64,000 nucleotides of DNA from Novakomyces olei (lineage: Eukaryota; Ascomycota; Novakomycetes; Novakomycetales; Novakomycetaceae), in assembly GCA_016906335.1 (NCBI GenBank), contig JADEYG010000002.1:682001-746000 (forward strand). Reading direction: 5' to 3'. The notes under the pieces are model-generated. The model was not told the DNA's origin, searched no databases, and worked only from the letters and a program-made list of their open reading frames with translations. This document shows, piece by piece, positions 9,618 to 20,243 of the stretch; position 1 is the stretch's first letter, and each line of letters starts with the position of its first letter. The position numbers and the translations under genes were made by a program.

Positions 9618-10038
9618 ATTGGACGCTTAGATTTTAGAAGAATTAGAGAGGCTAGTAGAGAGGTTTAATGACCAGTCTTTTTTAAAAACTTGAAAAACTT
9701 GAACATGCAGACTACGATTCCAATATTCTATCACATTTTACAGGTGCTTGCTCAACCATTTGTGGACTCGATACTCGCGTGTCGCAGCAAAACGCAATAG
9801 AAAAGAACATTTGTTGCGCCAAAGAACATACTATATCTATTATACGACTGGTAATTGTGACTATAAACTGTAATTTAAATACTATTAAAAGAATTATAAA
9901 TTAGAATGGAATAATAAATTGGAACCGTTATATTGCTCCAATTAATACTAACTAATTACTGCCTCTGAGCTTCAAGTATACAAATTATTCAGACAAGAGC
10001 AAACTCAAACGGCTCCATCCAAATTGATACCGTAAACA
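9618..10038. other. Intergenic, AT-rich, no gene seen
   Basis: Holds the peroxiredoxin 3' flank and the SWIB-gene promoter. It is AT-rich and I see no further feature. Confidence 0.6.
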
Positions 10039-11511
10039 ATGGAAAAACGGCGTCTCGAGGCCGTAGACGATACACCTCGTGCACGTGCCGCGGCACGGTC
10101 TCGGCGACACGTGAATCCACGTGTTGAAGCGCTTGTCCCGGACGCGGTACTGCTTTCGCGACTTTTGGATCAAGAACACCAGCTCGACAGCTTGCTTTTG
10201 CGAAAAAGGCACGACTTGATCGAATCTGAGAAAGTGCTGCCGAGGGTAATGTGCCATATTAATATTTATATATATATATATTTTCTTTTTCTTTTTCTTT
10301 TCTTTTTTTATTTTTTTTCGAGAAAACAGCCTTGAACGTCTATGCCTGTTGGGTTGTTGTCAAGTTTTCCTAACACTTTCCAGGAGAAAAGGATACTCAG
10401 ATTATTTATCTCTAATACTGCCAAAGGCCGCGACAGTCATGCGCAAGAACCGTCATGGAGACTGGTCATTGAAGGCGCTGTGTTTGACCCGGACACAAAT
10501 CAACCGGTCGCTGAAGCTCCTAAAATGACAGCTTATTTATCATCACTTGTTGTTCACCTCGAGCGGCCAGCGCAGCTTCATCCAGAGGGAAACTATGTGG
10601 AATGGCAGCGGCCAGGAGACCACAATGACACAGACGCAATCGTAATAGAGCGAGCTGGATCGGAGGATATCAATGCTACGATTTATGTGGCGCCTAATAC
10701 CTTACAGGACGTGTACGAGCTGGATCAGGATCTGCAAGATATAGTTTTGGCACGCGAGGCATCGCGGCCAGAAATAGTCATGGCCATATGGCAATACGTA
10801 AAAACCAACAAGTTGCAGGACGTGGAGGAGAAAAGGCTTATTCACTGTGATGCCCGGCTAATCCGTTTATTTGGCAGCGATCGTATATTTTTCCCTACAC
10901 TTCCGGACTTGATTAATCGGCATTTACGTCCTCCCACACGTGCAGAGATCAAGTACACCATCCGTGCGCATGGGTCCAGTGAGCCTTTAATTTGTGATAT
11001 TCCAGTTCTTGCAGCATCGACGCTACGAGGACAGGTAACAGAAGCACTAGAAAAAGCCTCCGAGCTCTTACCGGGAAGCACCTCCCAGGCTCAAGAAGAA
11101 ATTACAAAACTTGATGGTGAAATAAGTTCGTACTTGGCGGAAATGGATGCGTGCAAGGCTAAACACGACTTTTTCACTGCCTTCAGCAGTGATCCTGTGC
11201 CGACTCTGCGCACGTGGTTGGACTCACAGACTCGAGACCTTGAAATAATGCTGGCTGAAAACGTGGCAGGTGTAGATGCAGCCTCCAAGGCTTCTGGCTC
11301 CTTTTATACGCAAGATTGGGTCAAAGAAAGTGTGTTTCATTATCTGTCTGCCCGCACAGTAATGGAGCAGCATCAGCAGTTTCAACAGCAGCAGCATCAG
11401 CAGCAGCAGCATTTGCTCCACCAGCAACAACTGCTGCAGCAACAGCATATGAATCCAGGGCGGCAGTTTATTCCTCAGGCAGCCACGCCTGGTACTCAAA
11501 GGTGGCGGTAG
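10039..11511 (+). CDS. SNF12: SWIB/MDM2-domain subunit of a SWI/SNF-type remodeller (Snf12/Rsc6/BAF60 family)
   Basis: Two exons, 10039-10245 and 10384-11511, give 444 residues. The 138-bp intron has a CCTAAC branch site and a TA- and T/C-rich tract at 10258-10320. The protein is a nuclear chromatin-remodelling subunit. The N-terminus is basic (PRARAAARSRRHVNPR). The middle matches the BAF60 family (RLFISNTA...WRLVIEGAVFD, then LSSLVVHLERPAQLHPEGNYVEW). The SWIB domain covers about residues 205-275 (ASRPEIVMAIWQYVKTNKLQ, then RLIRLFGSDRIFFPTLPDLI). The C-terminus is a Gln/His-rich tail of about 40 residues encoded by CAG/CAA runs. Whether it belongs to SWI/SNF or RSC cannot be decided from one gene. 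Confidence 0.92.
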
Positions 11512-11767
11512 TCCTAACTAAAAGTCAAAAACCGTCGTTTCAATACAATCAATTAGATCATGCAGGTTATGTCCAGATACAAGCAGAGAAAAGTTTAGTG
11601 AGTGCATCCATTGCAAAGTGGCCGAGAGAGTAGATAACCGCCAGTATCGGAAAGGAAATTAAAGCCAAGATACAAAAATGAATCTAGAATAAAAGTATTC
11701 CAGAATAAAAATGTTCCAGAATAAAAAATCCAAGCCAGAAACGTGGTTAACGAGCAAACGGCCGAGA

Positions 11768-12299
11768 TCAAGCATCAGATTTGGGCTGATAAAGCCCCTT
11801 CTGAAGCAGCTGTTGTTGTAGCTGCTGCTGGCGATTATACTCTTCCAATTCGTTCAGCCATTCGTCTCGTCTGGCCTTTGCCAACTGGGCCTGCATAGCC
11901 TCTCGGCGCGCACGATCTTCGTGCCTGGCCGACCCGTATACAAATGCTCCGGCTACGAGGGCGACAATAGTGAACCCTTGAGCGTAGATTCTGTAGCGAA
12001 AGAACCGGTTCGCCCGGCGCGCATTGCCAGAGCGCAGTGCCTTTTGAGCGCCCAAAAGAGCCGCGCAAGTGGCTAGAGTTCCTTCTACTTAGTGCCCGCC
12101 AAAGGAAAAATTGTGTCAGGCTCTTCCACGGTACAAGTACTTACCCAACGGCACAAGAGGCTCTTCCCTGAACCTGGTCACTTTTAAATTAGCTCTTAGC
12201 GGCAAAAAGAGAGTGCGTACAAAATTTCTGGCCGATACCGCCACCGCCTCCGTAATTCTCGCCAGGCAGCCCGGACGACGGCGGGCCTGCATTGCTCAT
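11768..12299 (-). CDS. RCF1: HIG1-domain protein, respiratory supercomplex factor Rcf1
   Basis: Three exons on the minus strand, 12221-12299, 12145-12180 and 11768-12081, are joined over introns of 40 and 63 bp to give 142 residues (yeast Rcf1 has 159). Rcf1 sits in the mitochondrial inner membrane and helps assemble cytochrome c oxidase and its supercomplexes. The spliced core reads RFREEPLVPLGTLATCAALL, then ALRSGNARRANRFFRYRIYAQGFT, which is the HIG1 signature with two membrane helices. The small middle exon (36 bp) encodes the EEPLVPLG loop. The C-terminus is a charged, Gln-rich coiled coil (EEYNRQQQLQQQLLQKG). AGGGTTAA motifs lie 20-45 bp upstream of the ATG. Confidence 0.94.
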
Positions 12300-12317
12300 G
12301 GCTAGAGTGCAGTTTAG

Positions 12318-12344
12318 TTAGGGTTAATTATTTGTCAGGGTTAA
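12318..12344 (+). promoter_or_regulatory. Two AGGGTTAA motifs upstream of RCF1
   Basis: TTAGGGTTAA at 12318-12327 and CAGGGTTAA at 12336-12344 lie within 50 bp of the RCF1 start codon (12299, minus strand). Same motif family as at 7176 and 38362; role inferred. Confidence 0.4.
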
Positions 12345-13155
12345 TTGTATTATTTCGAATTATTTCAGCGTATAATCCGTTTCTCGTATTGTTGGGGAAA
12401 ATCATTAAAAATCGTCAGCCGTCATCCGTATAACGCGGATTATCTCGCCGGCCAGACTTACCAAACGGGAAGGCGACGTGAACAGCGTATATTAATCCAT
12501 TATATAAAGCCATTATATAGAGCCATTATTATACGGCCATTGTAAAGCCATTATTATAGAGTCCCGTATATTTTATAGCCGTTAGAGTCAAACGGCGTGC
12601 AATAGGTTGAGCACAGTGATTCGCGGACTATATTCTACTGCCGCTCACGATTAGACGGTAAACTCAACGATTTTGTCCCTGATAGGGCAAAGCAGCCAAT
12701 TGCGTATACTGAATTTTCGGGGCCAATTTTACTTGGAACCTGACTTGCGCCAATAAAAGGGTGGCCAGACTCGACTAGCGTAGAGGAAGGATACGGCTTT
12801 GTTACGTCACACACGCGCGTTTGGCTAACCGGATTCGCGTACACGATTGTGACGTGTAAATTGTGGCATTTGTCCAGTGCCGGCGTTCGTTTTACTGTTC
12901 ACTTTACTGTTCATTGTCGATATTAGTCTCGTTTCGAGCTTGACGAGCTGAATTGGTACAGACAGCAGCCTTCAATTGTTCACTGAACGGGTCTATTTAC
13001 GGGTCTATTGGTGGAGCTATAAGCATCCAATCAAGTCGCTTCATAAGCCAGTCGTTGAGCTAAACTTTGACCCTGCATAGCGTTTCGACAGCTCTGGAAA
13101 GCCGTGCCTGCCCCTTTCTTGTCTTTTTTTTTTATATTAATCCAGGCTCAGCTTC
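12345..13155. other. Intergenic region between RCF1 and the hydrolase
   Basis: Contains a short imperfect repeat of GCCATTAT(A) units at about 12505-12560 and a T-run just before the hydrolase start. A 69-codon minus-strand frame (12635-12844) has no family support. Confidence 0.5.
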
Positions 13156-14225
13156 ATGCCTCGCTTTACTACAAACGACAATGTACAGCTCGAGTACCGT
13201 GACATTGGCAATGCTGCAGGACGGCCTACTGTAATCCTACTGCACGGGTTTTCCGGGTCCAGCGAGTATTTTGAGCGCGTGTTCCCCGTTTTACGGGACA
13301 AGTACCGTGTAATTGCACCGACACTTCGCGGCCATGGAACGTCAGATAAACCAAGGCATGGGTTCCATGTGGCTCGTCTTGCTCGCGATCTTTATGATAT
13401 GCTAGAGCACACAGGGTTACTGGCAGGAGCTCGATCTCGCAGTGGTGCTACGGCACCTCAATTATTAGGTGTCGGCTGCTCTATTGGAGCTGCCATTCTC
13501 TGGGCTTTTCAGGAGCTTTTTGATTCGCCTCCTTTTACTGGGTTCATTTACGTTGATCAGAGTCCGTACCAGAATTACGCGCCGGACGCGTCATGGCTGC
13601 GTGGGAGTAAGGGCTGCCATGACGCTGCCTCATTGGCTTATAATCAAGCTATGATTCTTCATGCACCTCATAAAATGTGGGAAGAATTAGCTCGCGACTG
13701 CCTTGGTCATCAAATTGCTCCTCATGCTTTCCCAAAAGTATCTCAGCAACAAGCTGACGTAGATATTGAGTTCTTTTCATACATTTCTGCTCAAGCTGAT
13801 CCATACTTTTTGGCCAACCTCATGCAGGACCACACTAATGCTGATTGGAGGTCTTCTATTGCTCATAACTCTTGGCTCCCTGTACACGTTGTCGCCAGCC
13901 GGTACTCTGGAGTTTTTTCCGTCGAAGCTGTCGACGCTGTTGCTGCTATTATCAATGAGGCTAACGGGTACCCATTGGCCTCTTTTGAAGTGGCTGACTG
14001 GGGCGGTCACTGGATGGTATTGGCAACCGTTTCCTTTTTTCATCTCTCTTTTAACGGTTTTCCTTTTATTTTATCCTTTATTTTATCGAGTATCGCTAAT
14101 GTGAATAGTACTATGAAAACGCTGAAAGGTTTGGCGCAGTCATTGATTGGTTTATGGGCGAGCATACTCAACGGCACGCTCCTAACCACGCGTTACGTCA
14201 TAAATTTGATCAGGTGGACGCGTAA
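13156..14225 (+). CDS. Alpha/beta hydrolase
   Basis: Two exons, 13156-14016 and 14109-14225, give 325 residues. Reading straight through would run into the 92-bp intron at 14017. Splicing instead restores a normal family C-terminus (GGHWMYYENAERFGAVIDWF). The fold is shown by VILLHGFSGSSEYFERVFP (oxyanion region), LRGHGTSDKP, the nucleophile elbow GCSIGA with the expected Ser, and the catalytic His in WGGHWM. Alpha/beta hydrolases of this type cleave esters, epoxides or C-C bonds; the substrate cannot be told. There is no signal peptide, so it is probably cytosolic. The segment around residues 85-100 (LLAGARSRSGATAPQ) is a small basic loop not typical of close relatives. Confidence 0.9.
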
Positions 14226-15247
14226 AGTACTGCGAAGGATTTGTCAACTCAAAAAGACATGACCGCTAAAGCACGAGCAGGAGCACGTCATACTGTTTGG
14301 CATGAACAGTGGTTGAGATAAAAGTGTTCCTGTCTGCTTTTGTCTTTGTATGTAGTCTAGATGTAGATATAAATTTGATTGTTTACTGCCCATAGCGTCA
14401 TTGCATGGCTAAGGCTAAGCTTTAAATCATTGATTTATTTCATAGCACTGTCGCAAAAAATAACAGACAACCTCAGTCTGACTGCTGACGAGCTCATTTA
14501 TGAAAATAATCGTATATTTATATTTATATTTATATTTATATTTATATTTATATTTATATTTATATTTATATTTATATTTATATTTATATTTATATTTATA
14601 TTTATATTTATATTTATATTTATATTTAATTATTAATTATTCTATTACTAATATGCGCATCAATGCCTTATAATTCTTTTTCGTAATTCTTACCGATTCT
14701 CTGCTCTACACGTATCACATTATGCTCGCGCGTTAATATATATATTTCAACCAGCCAAAGGTACAATAATATAGCCACGTTTGCAAAATAGGAAGAGGAC
14801 GACGGGTGAGATCCCATTGCCTTTATCCCTTACGTGTGTGCGGTTTCATTACGCGTCCTTTTTGCTCAAAAGCAGCAAGACTGGTTTACGTTAAATTTAG
14901 CTGGTCGAATTGGTTCTGCAATAGGGACACGCACATATTATTTTGCTTTATATTCTACTCCATCGTTTTGGATCGCTATTCGTAGCTGGTCTTTTCGCTC
15001 GTTTATTTTCTCTTCGACTTGATCCAATTTTTGGTTCGATACTCACTAGTCACCAATCTTGCCCCGCTGCCTTGGCCGTGGATATATAAGGCTGAAGCTG
15101 AAACTGAAGCTGAAACTGACGCTGAAACTTCTGTTTTCTTGCTGCCTACTCGCGCTTTCTACTGTTGTCCGTTTGCTCAATTAACGTGGACTTGGTTAGT
15201 CCATTAATTTCGTCCGATTTGAAGTTTTTAACCCGGACTGAACACCT
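14226..15247. other. Intergenic region with a hexamer array and a candidate TATA box
   Basis: Holds the (ATATTT)n array at 14513-14628, a TATATAAG at 15083-15090 about 160 bp before the transporter ATG, and a CTGAAGCTGAAA-type repeat at 15091-15130 right after that TATA box. No gene is supported. Confidence 0.55.
14513..14628. repeat. (ATATTT)n array, about 19 units
   Basis: An uninterrupted hexamer array of about 115 bp lies 290 bp downstream of the hydrolase stop. In one frame it would read as alternating Phe-Ile, which is only an artefact of the repeat. Confidence 0.95.
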
Positions 15248-17579
15248 ATGCGCAACAGGGGCCAAAGGTCCAATCTCAGCACGACAACAGAGGAGGCGAA
15301 CAGGAATTTTACGCCAGCCAGTGACACGAAAATAGAGAAAAGCAGTCAAAAGAACGGCGAAATGGCGGACGAGCCACCGTTGCGCTTAGCAGACACGCGG
15401 CGTACTTATTCACAAGATATGAAGGACGATAGTGGAGCAGAGAAAGGATTGAATTTCCGTCAACAGAAACGAGGCCAGTCTCATGAGCATTTGTTTGTGG
15501 AAGACGACGCGTCCCATTTGGTTCATATAGTCGAGGATGAAAATGATAGTGGATCACGATTATCACGTCGCGATCGCCGGAATATCGTACTGCTTATTGT
15601 TCTCTACCTTTTGCAGGGAATCCCGCTCGGCCTAACGCTCGGCTCGCTTCCCTACCTTTTACGGCCCCACCTGACTTATGCTTCACTGGCTGTCTTCACT
15701 CTTTCTTCATACCCATACTCTATGAAACTGCTATGGAGCCCGGTAGTGGACGGTATCTACCTCAAAGCATTCGGCCGGCGCAAGAGCTGGATTCTCCCGG
15801 TGCAACTGACCGTTGGCGTACTGATGCTCGTGTTGTCTGGAAGGGTTGCAGGCTGGATTGAGAATGTAAGTTTACACCAGGCTTTGCTTGTTTAGAACTA
15901 TTATTATTTTTTTTTTTTATATATTTGTATGCTTTTTTGTTTATATCTTGCATATTTTTGTTTGGTCCTTTTACAATTTCGACACCCTCGTCGGAATTAA
16001 AGTTGGTGATTTTTTCCGCTTTCGTGCTTGACAATAGGCTTTATAATGCTAAACTTTAGGCCGAGAGCAATCTTTACGTACTGTCAGCCGTCTTTTTCAC
16101 GATGGTCCTCTTGTGTGCTACGCAAGACGTGGCAGTTGACGGCTGGGCTTTGACTCTCTTGTCAGAGGAGAATCTTTCTTACGCCTCTACTGCTCAGACA
16201 GTCGGCCTCAATACAGGCTATTTTCTCTCGTTCACGGTTTTCCTAGCCTTTTCGTCCCCGGACTTTGCCAACAAGTATTTCCGGAACGAATCGCTCGATG
16301 TTGGCCTTGTTACTTTGGGCGGATACCTACGCTTCTGGGGCTTTATTTTCATTGTCGTCACGATTTACCTCGCTCTGTTTCAGGAGGATACGGATGCACA
16401 AAGTATTTCCGATGAAATTGGTGTTACCGGTGTGCGGAAAGTCTACATGACTATAATTCAGATACTGAAGCTGAAGCGTAAGCTTTCCTAATTATTTACA
16501 CTATTTCACTGCATTCGAAATACGTCAAGTAGTACCGTTGCACGTTGAATATTTATTTATTATTAGACTTGTCTCAAGTTCGTACTCTAACTGTCCAGAG
16601 GTGCAAGGCTTTGTCGTTGTTCATTTGCTGGCCAAATTGGGGTTTGTGACAAATGATTCAGTGACAAATCTGGCTTTGCAAGAGCGAGGATTCTCTAATG
16701 AGGATCTTGCCCTTACTGTTATCATCGACTTTCCCTTTGAAATTATATTTGGGTACTTTGCTGCCCGCTGGTCTATGACCGGTGAGCCTTTGCGGCCTTG
16801 GCGGTATGCTTTTGCTGGCCGTTTAATAGCAGCTATAATCGGAATGGCCACCGTCTACTATTTCCCGGCTGACGGAGTTACTACTCGGTCATACTTTATG
16901 TTGATTATTTTCGCTCATGTACTGTCAAGCTTTATGAGTACTGTGCAATTTGTCAGCGCGTCTGCTTTCCATACACGGATTGCTGATCCGCTTATCGGTG
17001 GAACATACATGACGGTATTGTCCCTTTATTTTTTGGAAAGAAAATTTGAATTTTATTTTGATGTGTATCTGTCGGAAGTCTTTGAGTAGTATTGTATTCA
17101 TACGGACCTGGTCTCGGTTTTTTAGTTCATCTAAATACTCGTATTTATTTTTAATCTCGATCAGTGTCTCTGATTTTTCTCGTCTTTTTATTCTGAACTT
17201 TTTGTGTCAAATGTCCCTTATGTCTAATATCTAGTTGCTCAACACCATATCGAATCTTGGCGGTACGTGGCCTAAGTTTTTTGTACTCAATAACGTTGAG
17301 CGGTTTACAACATCTTACTGTGTGGCAACGGCAGTAGGCGAAGCCAAAGACGCGGCACGTATGGCTTTACTGAATGGTCAGAAATGCACCACAGAATCAC
17401 TTAAAGAGCAGTGCCTTGAAGCAGGTGGGCGACTACAGTCGGACCAGCATGGGTATTATTTTATAAACACATTGTGTGTTACGATTAGTGCCCTACTTTT
17501 TGTTTTCTTTATACGGCCGCGTGTTACTGCACTTGAGCGTTTGCCGCTCAAGACGTGGAAGATCTCTCGCGAACATTAG
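15248..17579 (+). CDS. Acetyl-CoA transporter of the SLC33/AT-1 (Acatn) family
   Basis: Four exons, 15248-15865, 16060-16477, 16599-17014 and 17235-17579, give 598 residues; the introns (194, 121 and 220 bp) are long for this window. SLC33-type carriers bring acetyl-CoA into the ER/Golgi lumen for acetylation of proteins and glycans. A hydrophilic, charged N-terminal region of about 110 residues precedes a polytopic membrane domain. Family motifs are LYLLQGIPLGLTLGSLPYLL, SYPYSMKLLWSPVVDGIY with the following GRRKSWILPVQ, TQDVAVDGWALTLLS, and DFPFEIIFGYFAARWS. The last exon carries ISNLGGTWPKFFVL and the Cys-rich luminal loop typical of the family, then a final helix. All four exon joins are in frame and fall between or beside helices. 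Confidence 0.93.
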
Positions 17580-18102
17580 ACAGTAGGAGGGAAAAGAGGG
17601 AAAAATATTTTCATTGCATATCTAAATGGCTTTGTAGCATAATACTGAATAGATCTTGTTTCACTATTTGTTGCCCTAAACATGGATTGTATAGTAACCA
17701 TTCCATTTCAATTCAATTATTTTCATTCAATCATCTATAGAGTCTGCTCAACAAGTAATCCTCTGTCTCTATGATGTGCAGCTGTACTTGGTACACAAGT
17801 AACGCTATAGATGAGCTTAATATGGAAAATTACCCCGCGCAGATAATAGATAAGAGGCGGGTGACAGCTTCATCATTGACTAAAGGCGAAACGGTACCCG
17901 CACCGCCTCAGCTTGGGACTTTTATATTGCATCTAGTGTAGACGTAAACCTCATATATTCAACAACCCTGTGCGGTAACAAGAGACCTTCACCATAAACA
18001 CTAACCGTAACCGCAGACTAAACCGAAACCAAGCAGGTAGACAGAAAAATAGAAAAAAATAGATCAATAAATAAAGAATAAATCAATTAACCAATAAATA
18101 AA
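17580..18102. other. Convergent 3' flanks, no gene seen
   Basis: Between the transporter and the DUF1772 gene. The right end is A-rich (AATAAATAAA), compatible with the minus-strand gene's 3' processing region. Confidence 0.55.
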
Positions 18103-18579
18103 TCAGTAGACGCTAGCGTAAATCCCGGCCAATCCAGCGGCAAAAGCCAGAGTAGCACGAACGTAATTCTGGACCTTCCATGACTTCAAAAGGTCAACGA
18201 CATGAGGACGAGAGGCAGCGGTAACGGCAAGTTCTCCTTGTTGGCTGATACGCAATAGTTCCTGAATCCCTGGGTACATGACGAGACGGGTAAACACAAG
18301 GGGCCCGAGCAAGAGGACAGCGGAAGTAGCATGCTCCGATCGTCGGGCCGGGAGGTAGTAGGCACAGAGGGCGTTAGCTATACTTCCCAAGAGCGTGACG
18401 GGTACAACGATCTTTGCTCCACTGTAGTAAATAGCCCCGAGGATACGCGTAGACTCGTTCACGGAGAGCGGGAGGATTGGATCGATAGCGAGAAACGATG
18501 CTGCAAAGGAGAACCCAGAGACGAAAAGGCCCGACGTAAGGCCGACTGACTGAAGTGCGCGTAGTGTGCTCGGCTCCAT
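18103..18579 (-). CDS. DUF1772 (anthrone oxygenase-like) integral membrane protein
   Basis: This intronless gene of 158 residues encodes four predicted membrane helices: about residues 10-32, 47-70, 83-103 and 140-157. The pattern fits fungal DUF1772 proteins: a first helix with GLTSGLFVSGFSFAASFLAI, a second polar-bounded helix, and a terminal helix following a conserved Trp-x-x-x-N-x-x-R (WKVQNYVRA). Some family members are anthrone oxygenases in polyketide pathways, but no polyketide genes are nearby, so that function is not inferred. A TATA-like element lies at 18645-18651. Confidence 0.75.
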   Translation of the reverse strand: MEPSTLRALQSVGLTSGLFVSGFSFAASFLAIDPILPLSVNESTRILGAIYYSGAKIVVPVTLLGSIANALCAYYLPARRSEHATSAVLLLGPLVFTRLVMYPGIQELLRISQQGELAVTAASRPHVVDLLKSWKVQNYVRATLAFAAGLAGIYASVY

Positions 18580-18644
18580 GCTGCCTGAATAGAAGCGATT
18601 TGCTTTGGTGATTTGACTAGTTTACTATGCGGAACTTTGTGGCA

Positions 18645-18651
18645 CTATATA
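18645..18651 (-). promoter_or_regulatory. TATA-like box of the DUF1772 gene
   Basis: On the minus strand the sequence reads TATATAG about 66-72 bp upstream of the ATG at 18579, a normal TATA distance. Confidence 0.45.
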
Positions 18652-19406
18652 AGCTGCGAATGGTACGTTCTGTCGTTCTATAAACTCGTACTTTTATAAC
18701 CTCGTAGGTAATATACTTGCTCCGCATCGTTCCATTTAAGGTACCTAACTTTACTGTGCGCAGTCCTCACCAAAGTTACAGCATTGCTTGAACTTTTTCG
18801 TACACTATGCTACTTTCAAGTACTAACTTTAGCTGCGTAAATGTATAATATACACATTATATACACATTATATACACCAAAAATCTGGCGATGTTGGAAA
18901 TGTAGGTTGGAAATTGTTGTTGCCGTAGAGTGTTTGAATTAGAAACTCACGAATGCTTTATTTGAATCCCAAAGGATCTGGGAGTTTGCTTGGGTCATAT
19001 AGAACTTTGTATTTCCAAAGTGAAATCAAATAAAACGGCACGCAAGATTTAAATGCATATGAACAAGGAAGAGAGTACATCACCGTAATATGAGGGGATA
19101 ATAGATTCATATTTCAACATTGTTAGTAGTAGCAATTTTAATCGCAATTTTAATAGCAATAATTAGTAGTAGTAGTAATAATCATTGTCTTATACACAAA
19201 AGTATAATTGCTTCCTTCTTTATTATGATTAATATACCTATTAGCGCATTACTCTACGGCAGTAATTACCATAATAAATAGAACCCATACTTTTATCATT
19301 GGCCACTAGAATAAATTAAGGACAATAAATCATCGACAATAAATCATCGACAATAAATCATCGACACGGTTCACGCAGGTTTGATCCATACCGGAGCCGT
19401 TCGAAA
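18652..19406. other. Intergenic, AT-rich, with small repeats
   Basis: No gene is seen. Three copies of GACAATAAATCATC lie at about 19321-19366, 40 bp before KGD4, and TATACACATTA is repeated at about 18848-18876. Confidence 0.55.
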
Positions 19407-19825
19407 ATGAGAGCGTCTTCAATACTGCGCGCGGCGGAACGCAAACCGCTTATTCACTTTCTTGGGAAGCGCATTATTCCGGGTAAGACTCTACAGAAGC
19501 AGACAGGTCACCCGTGTAAATAACAACAATTACCACCCGACCGTCTGAACCCAACCTTTGTACTGATCTTTGTTATATAGCGGACGCTTTAGATCCGGCA
19601 AAGCATGCAGCACGGCACCGCCATCCGCAGGCTCCGGGCGACCTACCTGCCTCGTTCCTAAAACCTCCGCCAAAGTTAGCGCCGGCTTCAACTGCGTACA
19701 ATAGTACTTTACCCCCCGGGTACGTCTGGGATCGTGATGAGCTGCCTTTACGCTTCCACCGGCTTGCCCTGGACGCAACGGAGTCTGAGGCAATCGAGTC
19801 GGGCGGAGCGAGTTTTGTATTTTAG
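19407..19825 (+). CDS. KGD4: Kgd4/MRPS36-type subunit of 2-oxoglutarate dehydrogenase
   Basis: Two exons, 19407-19482 and 19581-19825, joined over a 98-bp intron give 106 residues. Kgd4 is a small mitochondrial-matrix protein that tethers the E3 subunit to the 2-oxoglutarate dehydrogenase core in the TCA cycle; it was once called a small-subunit ribosomal protein. The N-terminal motif RKPLIHFLGKRIIPG and the C-terminal EAIESGGAS are hallmarks of fungal Kgd4. A Pro-rich linker (LKPPPKLAPAS) connects them. The first ~12 residues are basic and Ala-rich, fitting mitochondrial import. The gene is too short per exon to appear as a long frame and was found from its motifs. Confidence 0.9.
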
Positions 19826-20243
19826 AGTTATAATGTGCTGGACAACACGTGGCATTGACAACGACATTCACAAGCCAGTGCTATGGTACATTGGTCAATG
19901 TACGTTGTTGTCGATATTTACAGAGCAAAATCCTAGATGAAATGTACGCGACAACGCCTGTTAGCTAAGCTGTCCGGAATTTGGTTTGCGGCTAGAGCAT
20001 GTCGTAAAAATGCAGAGTGAATTAGTATTCAGACCAGTCTGAATATATAATTAAATGAATATTAAAGCATTTATCTAATATTAGAATGATTCAGTCATGT
20101 ATATGTTTGCAGCTTTATATGGTTTGATCATGAAACAATAGCAATGGGAGCATTGAACCTGTATGCAATAAGAATAATGAAAAGGATCTAAATAATGAAA
20201 AGGATTAAAGGATTAATAGAAGAATAATGAATAAACCGCTCTT
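19826..20243. other. Intergenic, no gene seen
   Basis: AT-rich 3' flanks of two convergent genes. A small direct repeat (AATGAAAAGGAT) lies at about 20176-20206. Confidence 0.55.

Noticed and set aside
14379-14636. Plus-strand frame encoding repeated Phe-Ile
   Set aside because: Pure translation of the ATATTT array.
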